Below are positions 57,974 to 64,000 of a stretch of 64,000 nt of DNA, piece by piece (positions within the stretch are counted from its first letter, which is position 1; each line of letters opens with the position of its first letter). Position numbers and translations under genes: made by a program. Source of the DNA: Coptis chinensis (taxonomy: Eukaryota > Streptophyta > Magnoliopsida > Ranunculales > Ranunculaceae); the NCBI GenBank assembly GCA_015680905.1, contig CM027382.1:18573501-18637500 (forward strand), in the 5' to 3' direction. The notes below the pieces were generated by a model. That model was not told where the DNA came from. It saw nothing but the letters and a program-made list of their open reading frames with translations, and made no database searches.

Positions 57974-58479
57974 TCTTGAGGATCTGACTATAAAGGACTC
58001 AAAAGTCTTGAGAATCTAACTTTAAAATACTCACATTACGTCTTGGGGATCTGACGTAAAAAGACCTAAAAATTTGATTGGAACTATTTATATTTGATTT
58101 TCTCTATTTTATGAGCTTAACCTTAATATGACAGAGAAAGATAAAAATACTAATATTCGGCATCAATGGTAATATCCTACATTTTTCTCATCCATTTCAT
58201 TTACTTCTTTATACATTGAGGTCAATGCATGCATAAGTATGGGGAGAGTGTACTTGAGAAATGAATTTCGAAAATTAGTTTTCAAAAACAATAATATTTT
58301 TGTTTCTATATATATCAGTAGCATGAGAAAAATGAATTTTAATGATGAGCCTAGGATATGTATTCTATAATGCTTAATGTTAAGTTTGATAGATAGTTGA
58401 TATTATTGATTTCATTCCCGCTTAGACTATTTATTATGCTCGGACATAGTTCTTGTTGATAGAATTCTTTATCAAAGCA

Positions 58480-60030
58480 TGATAAAAGGGAAAACGCTAG
58501 TTTTACCTACGAATAAGCGATGAAACTCAAACGTAAGTCAAACTAGAACTATTTTCTTGCTTATATCAAAGTTATCTACTCTCGTTATCGTTCAATATAG
58601 TTGGAGTAGAGAATTTGTTCCACTCCTAGTTTGTTTAGGTGACACGTGTCCTAGTTCGTGTAAGCTAACAAAGTCGTGAGAGTAATGGAATTGAAATTAA
58701 CTACGATGGTAAATCAAACAATCAAGATGATATGATTCTAACTACGGAAATACTAAATTGACAATATGAGGAGGAATTAGGGGGTTTTGATTCCACCTTA
58801 ATTCGACTTAATCAACTAACGAGGAATTTTTCGTAATCCGAATTGCAATGCGTTCGCTTAGCAATTGGGTATTTCTAATCCCTAATTGTTCATGGTAATC
58901 TCTACCAACTAACAACTAGCATATGAAGCAATCAAACCCATTCTCATGGTGAACTAATTACTTTCTAGAATGGAATAGATTATTACAAACAATTCTACGC
59001 TAACAACAATCAAGTTTCATCAAGGCTTTCTCAAACCCCTTTAATTGAGGTTTTAGCCTTGAATCATTATACTATCATTTCTAAAACAAGAACAATCAAA
59101 ACAAGTCATTATTAAATAAGTAATTAACTTTATTGATCTAATTTAACAATAGTCTAATATTCGAAATGAATTAAAACTGAATTTAAAACTAATTTAGAAC
59201 TATGATTATAAATAACTAATTATCAAATTAAGATAAACTAATTATGAATTTAAGACAACTAAAGCTAAATAAGAATTGAATCATAAAACTAAGTTGAAAT
59301 GAAAAACTAATCCTTTATTATAACTAAATCTGATTCTAAATAAAACTCATTTCTTTGTTCTAACACTAATGAATGTAACAACTAATTCTATCAATTATAA
59401 CTAAGTAAAAACTAACTTTAAAACTAATTTTCTGATCTAGAACTAGGTAGCTTAAGAGCTATGCTTTTGTCCTTTGATATAGAAGAGACCAGATCCACAA
59501 TTTCGTGCATGGGCTTGGAGCCATGTTTTGGGCCGGAAAATCGAGCCCAAAACCTCAGTACTTCAGTCTACAAAGGTCTTTTCAGCTGTAAATGACTTCA
59601 ATAGCCGTTTTCATCTACTTTTGCTCCTCTGATTGGGTTAAGGCTTGGACCATTGGAAAACTTTTTCCAATCCAGTCTTTTTGACATAAGGTAGGCCCAA
59701 TTCCGAGGTCTGAGTCCAAAGATACGACTTTCATAAGTTCTACTGACTTTGTGCGCTGTTTCTGCCCACGTTGACTTTGACTTTTCAGCTTTGACTGGGG
59801 TTTAAAAAGGTTTTTTCTCCTTGAATCGTGCCCTTTTATCATAGAACTTCTTAGCAACCAATCCTTGCTCCTTTATCTCGCAAAAGGGGCGCATTTTTGC
59901 ACATATTCGACTCTAATGCTTGAAATATAAAAGAACACGATAACAGTACTAACTCTTACTTATTAATCACATAATTGGTCAAAAGAGATATTGTTAAAGG
60001 GATTAAAACTATAGTTTTGGGCTCTTATCA
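58480..60030 (-). mobile_element. Second solo LTR, gypsy type, about 1.55 kb
   Basis: Bounded by TG and CA; AAGCA precedes and AGGCA follows, a 5-bp duplication with one difference. On the minus strand it begins TGATAAGAGCCCAAAAC, like the other TGATAAG LTRs of this region. It contains no domain-bearing frame. It lies in the 3' spacer of the gypsy arm. Confidence 0.65.
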
Positions 60031-60648
60031 AGGCACCACCATAGTACTTGGCCAGTTTTGTGTACTTTTGCTAAAATAGAGATTTAACCACTAGTAAAAT
60101 GGAAGTATATTTTTTTAACTTAGCCCGTGAGACTTGAGCTTTATACCCATTCTTTGGAGAGTTCTTATGAAAAATTGAGTCTTAGTGACTCAACATCTTT
60201 CAGTTCTCTATGTCGTTGTAATATAGTCTCATTATTCGTTGATTTGGTTAAATCACGAAGTGACATCAACTGGGGAGATAGCCATTAGGTCTTATAGTCT
60301 ATTCAAAACAGAGTATCATACTGATAAGTCAAGTAGTGAACCTATTCAGCCTTTATCCCACCTAATAGGACCATCATGTTAAACCCTTTTAAGCTTTACA
60401 TCAAGCCATTTCTTCCAAAACCCTTTATCTTTTACCCAACTCTAGACAAGGAGTATAGCCAAAAACTTTTATTAGCCATACCCATATGTTTCTGAGTATA
60501 CGAGGGGCACAAGGAGGAAGAAAGAGCACAAAAGGAAGATTACAAGGAAATGTTAGAGAGATACAATGAAGACCATCATTATGTTATAAGTGAAAAAAGC
60601 TAGTGAAAAACAAGCATATTCAGTACTAATCAAGGATATACCACTTAG

Positions 60649-60650
<2 letters not shown>

Positions 60651-60685
<35 letters not shown>
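60651..60685 (+). repeat. Poly-A run of 35 bases
   Basis: Uninterrupted A tract within the gypsy 3' spacer. No retroposed sequence could be recognised before it and no flanking duplication was seen. Confidence 0.85.
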
Positions 60686-60689
<4 letters not shown>

Positions 60690-61550
60690 ACAGAATGGAT
60701 GGAAAAAACTAAGACAAAGGAAGAATTTTCTCTGCAATACAGAATTTGAAGAAATCTTACAAAGAAAAAAGCAAAACCCCTAGTGTTTTCAGAAACAACC
60801 TTTGAATCCTTTTTACCTTTCCTTCATAAACCAATACCCAAGCCAAGTTACAACCCATGACTTATCACTACAGTATGGTACGAAGTCTATAATAGGTGAG
60901 AGGATGCTAAAGTGAATGACCCAACACTTCATATGTGATTGACATTTTTTCCATGAGACTACTGTCATCTAGAAGTCTGTTTTTCAAGGTTGTATGTGGG
61001 ATGTTCGTATTCATTATTATTTTCCCCACATACATGAGGTAAAATAGTATACCATCTTCTGAGAGATTCTTTTCTAAGAGTATGACCGGTGAGGATTGAA
61101 AGTGGAGATTATCTGTCTAAAGGTAAACTAGGGATTCCGTTTCTTAGATAGGAAAGTATAGGAGATTGACTAAGTACACACATAAGCCTTGATTGAGAAT
61201 TTTGTCAATTTTTACAATCTCCCATCATAATCTATGAGTCTTTGTAGCAATGTAGTTAGCAATAGAGACCGTCTGTTGGAGTAAACACTAAGTGGGTAAG
61301 GAATTTCTCTCTCTGAAAAATATTATCATTCCTGAACATGTTATAGATTGATTTTGTGGGTATATCACCTGAAAACCCTCACGAGACTATAACTCATCCT
61401 TTTTGGGGAACTTAAAAATTTTAAGCTTTGTTGCATATGGTAAATGCAATCGTGATGCCTACAAAAGTGAGTTAGGATGTCATTTTGATCACTTATCAAT
61501 TTTTTTTATCTTATTTTCTAAGAGACTAGAAAAAGCCTAGTTGGGGGTTG

Positions 61551-63136
61551 TGATAAGTTCTCAAAAAGTGCAATTTAACCCTCGATTATGCCTCTTGTTT
61601 AGTCATCTTAGTGAACTAATAGTGTTTGTAAGTTATGTTTTATGATTCTACAGTTGAAAAAGAGAGTTTTGTAGAATATTAGAGAAAAAGGGGTAAAACG
61701 GAGCAATTCGGAGCATTAAGGATCACATGGGAAGCCCGTGGACAATCATGGAGAAGGCCAAGGAATTGAAGCTATTAAAGATGCGACTTGGACCTATTTT
61801 AAAGCCTATTTGGAAGTCCAAGGCAAAATAATTTGTTGCTTGGACCAAAGCCCGCAAAAGAGGATAGAAAGATAAAGCAAAAGAGGGAAAATAGACTTCT
61901 GCGTCTGGGATGCAAGGATCGTGCATCCAGACACAATGCTCGCGTCTGAGACACAAGAATAGTGCGTCCAGACGCATGAACCAACATTGTAGCCACTTCC
62001 TTCTCAGTTTTGGAGACAAAGTTGGACTCTGAAAGAAGTTGTATTGTATTAAGAAACAAATGACGGTTTGGAATGCTTCTAGAACCCCTATAAATAGAGG
62101 ACCTAAGTACCTCATGTAACTTGCCAATTCACTTATATTCTTGTTTCCAGAACTTGAGGCAGAGAGAGATTAATAATAAAATATTCAGTTTTAACTAGTC
62201 AAGTCTTAATAAGTTAGTCTTTCTAGTTTTATGTTCTTCGACCTACTCTTCTTCTTCTCGTTCTTCGTGTTCTTCTTTCTTTATGAAAGGCTAATAGATG
62301 AAGCCGATGCTTAAGGTTTAATGATTTTTCTGGTTCAGGTGTTCTTCAATCAGGTTAGTTCTTTATATTTTTAGTTATTAGTTTCATTGCCCACACCAGG
62401 GGATGGAAGTATAGAATAGGGTTTATGTTTTGCAACATTAATATCATGTTAGTGTTCTTTACTTTTCTTTTAGTAGTGTAGTTATTTAGAGTTAGGGAAG
62501 TATTCTTTGTGTTGCCCTAGAATGGGTAGCTCAGGGAGTGGCCACCTAGGGGAAGTATTCTTTGTGTTTGCCTTAAGTGGTGATTCATTAAATGGCTGCC
62601 ATATTAGGAAGTACTCCTTGATGTTCCTCTCGGTAATACATTGAATGGCTGCCCGAGCTTACATAAAAGGAAAGAAGATATTAATACCATAAATATAGGA
62701 ACAACCTTAAGTAGAGTTAATTGTTAACGATGTTTCGTCCAAGAGGGCATCGGCACTCACTCAATTGCTTAATTGTAGTCTACTTGTGAGAACAACCATG
62801 AAACAGAAGGTCACAAATCTAAGGTATCGGTGGATTCTAATCTCTTGAATTCCCTCTCTTATATCTCAATAGTTTAGTTAGTTTAGTTTAGTTTAGCATT
62901 AGAATCTAAAATCTCTACAATCATAGTTTTTAATCCCTCAAACCCCCTTTCCAGTCATGTCTTTCACATAACATACATTTAAAAATGGAACGATACCTTA
63001 CTCATCATCCTTTACTTATTGAGGGATAATTAGGTTTTGATACGCTTTTATTTTGTTCAACGACCATCATCCATCTACATCATCTATCTACATCATCCAT
63101 ATACCATCTCAATAATACAAAAAGAAGCAAGGGTCA
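61551..63136 (+). repeat. Gypsy LTR 4, the only complete LTR (1586 bp)
   Basis: It starts TGATAAGTTCTCAAAAAGTG, ends AAGGGTCA and is followed by the ACAAC target copy. It serves as reference for the three partial LTRs. It holds GCGTC..GACGC palindromes (about 61898-61980) and a GTTTAGTTTAG run near its middle. Confidence 0.92.
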
Positions 63137-63141
63137 ACAAC

Positions 63142-63279
63142 TAGTTCTAACGAGTTTGTATTTAGGAGAATAGAATTTGCCATTCAGAAAGGACTTACGG
63201 CGCAGCTTGTTGCACGCTTCTCCTAATTATTTGTAAAATTTGTTATCATTATCAATAAAATTTCCACTAAAAAAAAAAC
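63142..63279 (+). pseudogene. 3' end of the LINE-like reverse transcriptase gene with poly-A tail
   Basis: Directly after the gypsy complex the frame resumes with NEFVFRRIEFAIQKGLTAQL, then VARFS and a TAA stop (63224-63226). AATAAA follows at 63254-63259 and an A run at 63269-63278. A polyadenylation signal plus A tail, together with the missing 5' part, shows that the copy arrived by reverse transcription. Confidence 0.75.
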
Positions 63280-63672
63280 ATTGTTCACGTGAATAGTGTT
63301 TAATCACGTGAATAATATTTTTTTTAAAGAATTAATTTTTAAGATTAATTAAAGATTATTACAACAAAAAACACATTGTTCACGTGAATAGTGTTTAATC
63401 ACGTTAATAGTGTTTTTTTAAAAGAATTAATTTTTAAGATTGATTAAAGATTATTACCAAAAAAAAAAAAAAAAAACTGTTCACATGAATAGTGTTTTTT
63501 ATTTTTTAAGTTTGATTTTAAAAAACAATGTTCACGTGAATAGTGTTTTTTATTTTTTTAAAAAAACATTGTTCACGTAAATAGTGAAAAAATATTGTTC
63601 ACGGGAATAGTGTTAAGTTGGATGGAAAACACTATTCACGTGAACAGTGCTAACGCCGTTAGTAAAATTGGA
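63280..63672 (-). repeat. Right half of the inverted-repeat MITE
   Basis: Inverted partner of 40568-40878. The outer end, inverted, reads CCAATTTTACTAACGGCGTT; inside are repeated GTTCACGTGAATAGTGTTTT and TTAATTTTTAAGATTGATTA blocks. With the left half the original MITE would have been about 0.7 kb. No target duplication could be fixed. Confidence 0.8.
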
Positions 63673-64000
63673 GTCATACGCAAATGATTGAGATATCATC
63701 ATCCTATCATATAGCAGTTACGTATATTACAGTCTTATAAGTAAAGCGTCCGACTTCACCCCTAACTGTGAGCATTCTAGGTAAATAGATACAATCAAAT
63801 CTCCCGTACATGACTCTTCATATGCTTGATTGTTCTAATTCTATTACCTATGGAACTTATGATTTCATCATATGATATTAGTTCACCCATATGCATAATA
63901 ATAAGATTTGTGTATTTAATCATCATGTATAAATAATAAATATTCATTGGCTTTGTTAAGGCCAAATATCCTAACAAATTCATGAAAGCACCTCGTTCTT
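63673..64000. other. AT-rich end of the window, nothing recognised
   Basis: No gene or bounded repeat is evident in the last 330 bases. Confidence 0.5.

Larger units (their letters stand above)
51029..61550 (+). pseudogene. Gypsy gag-pol arm, plus strand, with 3' spacer
   Basis: Fossil internal region of the longer arm: leader (51029-51650), gag (about 51650-53140), protease, RT, RNase H, integrase, an extra open frame, then a long non-coding spacer holding a solo LTR and a poly-A run. It starts with a primer-binding-like sequence and ends with a G-rich tract (TTGGGGGTTG) before the last LTR. Broken in many places. Confidence 0.88.
42814..63136. mobile_element. Athila-like Ty3/gypsy complex, rearranged
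   Basis: A 20.3-kb nest bounded by TGATAAG at the left and GGTCA at the right, with ACAGC outside the left end and ACAAC outside the right (a 5-bp target duplication with one change). In order: plus-strand LTR part, minus-strand LTR part, minus-strand gag-protease, minus-strand LTR, plus-strand gag-pol, plus-strand LTR. The gag-protease arms are inverted repeats of each other. Primer-binding sites are of the TGGCGCCG..TGCCGGGG type (tRNA-Asp), as in Athila, and the pol wording also fits Athila. Coding parts are broken in many places. LTR differences of about 6 % by eye suggest an age near two million years. It interrupts the reverse-transcriptase gene. Confidence 0.85.

Noticed and set aside
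40568-63672. A giant inverted-repeat transposon encoding the reverse transcriptase
   Set aside because: The RT copy lacks its 5' part and ends in AATAAA plus an A run directly against the MITE sequence, which fits retrotransposition into a MITE better. It is kept as a testable alternative in the findings.

Overview
This window is nuclear DNA of a flowering plant, most likely a eudicot. It is AT-rich. The recognisable pieces are plant families: FAR1-type MULE transposase, plant-type SAC phosphatase, coclaurine N-methyltransferase-like enzyme, SLC35F (DUF914) transporter, and copia and Athila-like gypsy elements. I see no complete host gene. Almost everything that can be named is a mobile element, a gene fragment carried by one, or a repeat. 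The species cannot be fixed from the sequence.

Layout. 746-6404 is a Mutator-like element with 80-bp identical terminal inverted repeats and a 9-bp target duplication. It carries a decayed FAR1-type transposase and, on the opposite strand, a shortened mitochondrial-carrier fragment. 6543-21110 has both ends of a Helitron on the minus strand. Inside it, all in its sense orientation, lie exon fragments of at least three unrelated genes: SAC phosphatase, N-methyltransferase and SLC35F transporter. A hAT-type MITE (8335-8784) and a copia retrotransposon (9576-15265) later landed in it.

21.2-29.3 kb is repeat country: a 400-bp direct repeat pair, a TA-flanked MITE, two blocks of a roughly 57-bp minisatellite each followed by the same tail (the second ending like a Helitron 3' end), a CGATAT-rich inverted-repeat element, and TA/TG microsatellites with a tandem duplication. 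29.8-39.8 kb is a truncated second copia element. It is split by a probable solo LTR (30687-32516) and by a CACTA-like element (33942-38204). The latter holds exon-like pieces and a stretch resembling plant mitochondrial DNA.

40.5-63.7 kb is a Russian-doll nest. A MITE with inverted-repeat halves was split by a 5'-truncated, polyadenylated copy of a reverse-transcriptase gene whose C-terminus looks like a restriction-like endonuclease. That copy was itself split by a 20.3-kb Athila-like gypsy complex in which one gag-protease arm lies inverted against a longer gag-pol arm. Two solo LTRs sit inside the complex.

The items most worth checking are the multi-gene Helitron capture, the endonuclease-bearing reverse transcriptase, the gypsy inverted structure, and the higher-order minisatellite. 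Names rest on motif recognition by eye; no searches were run.
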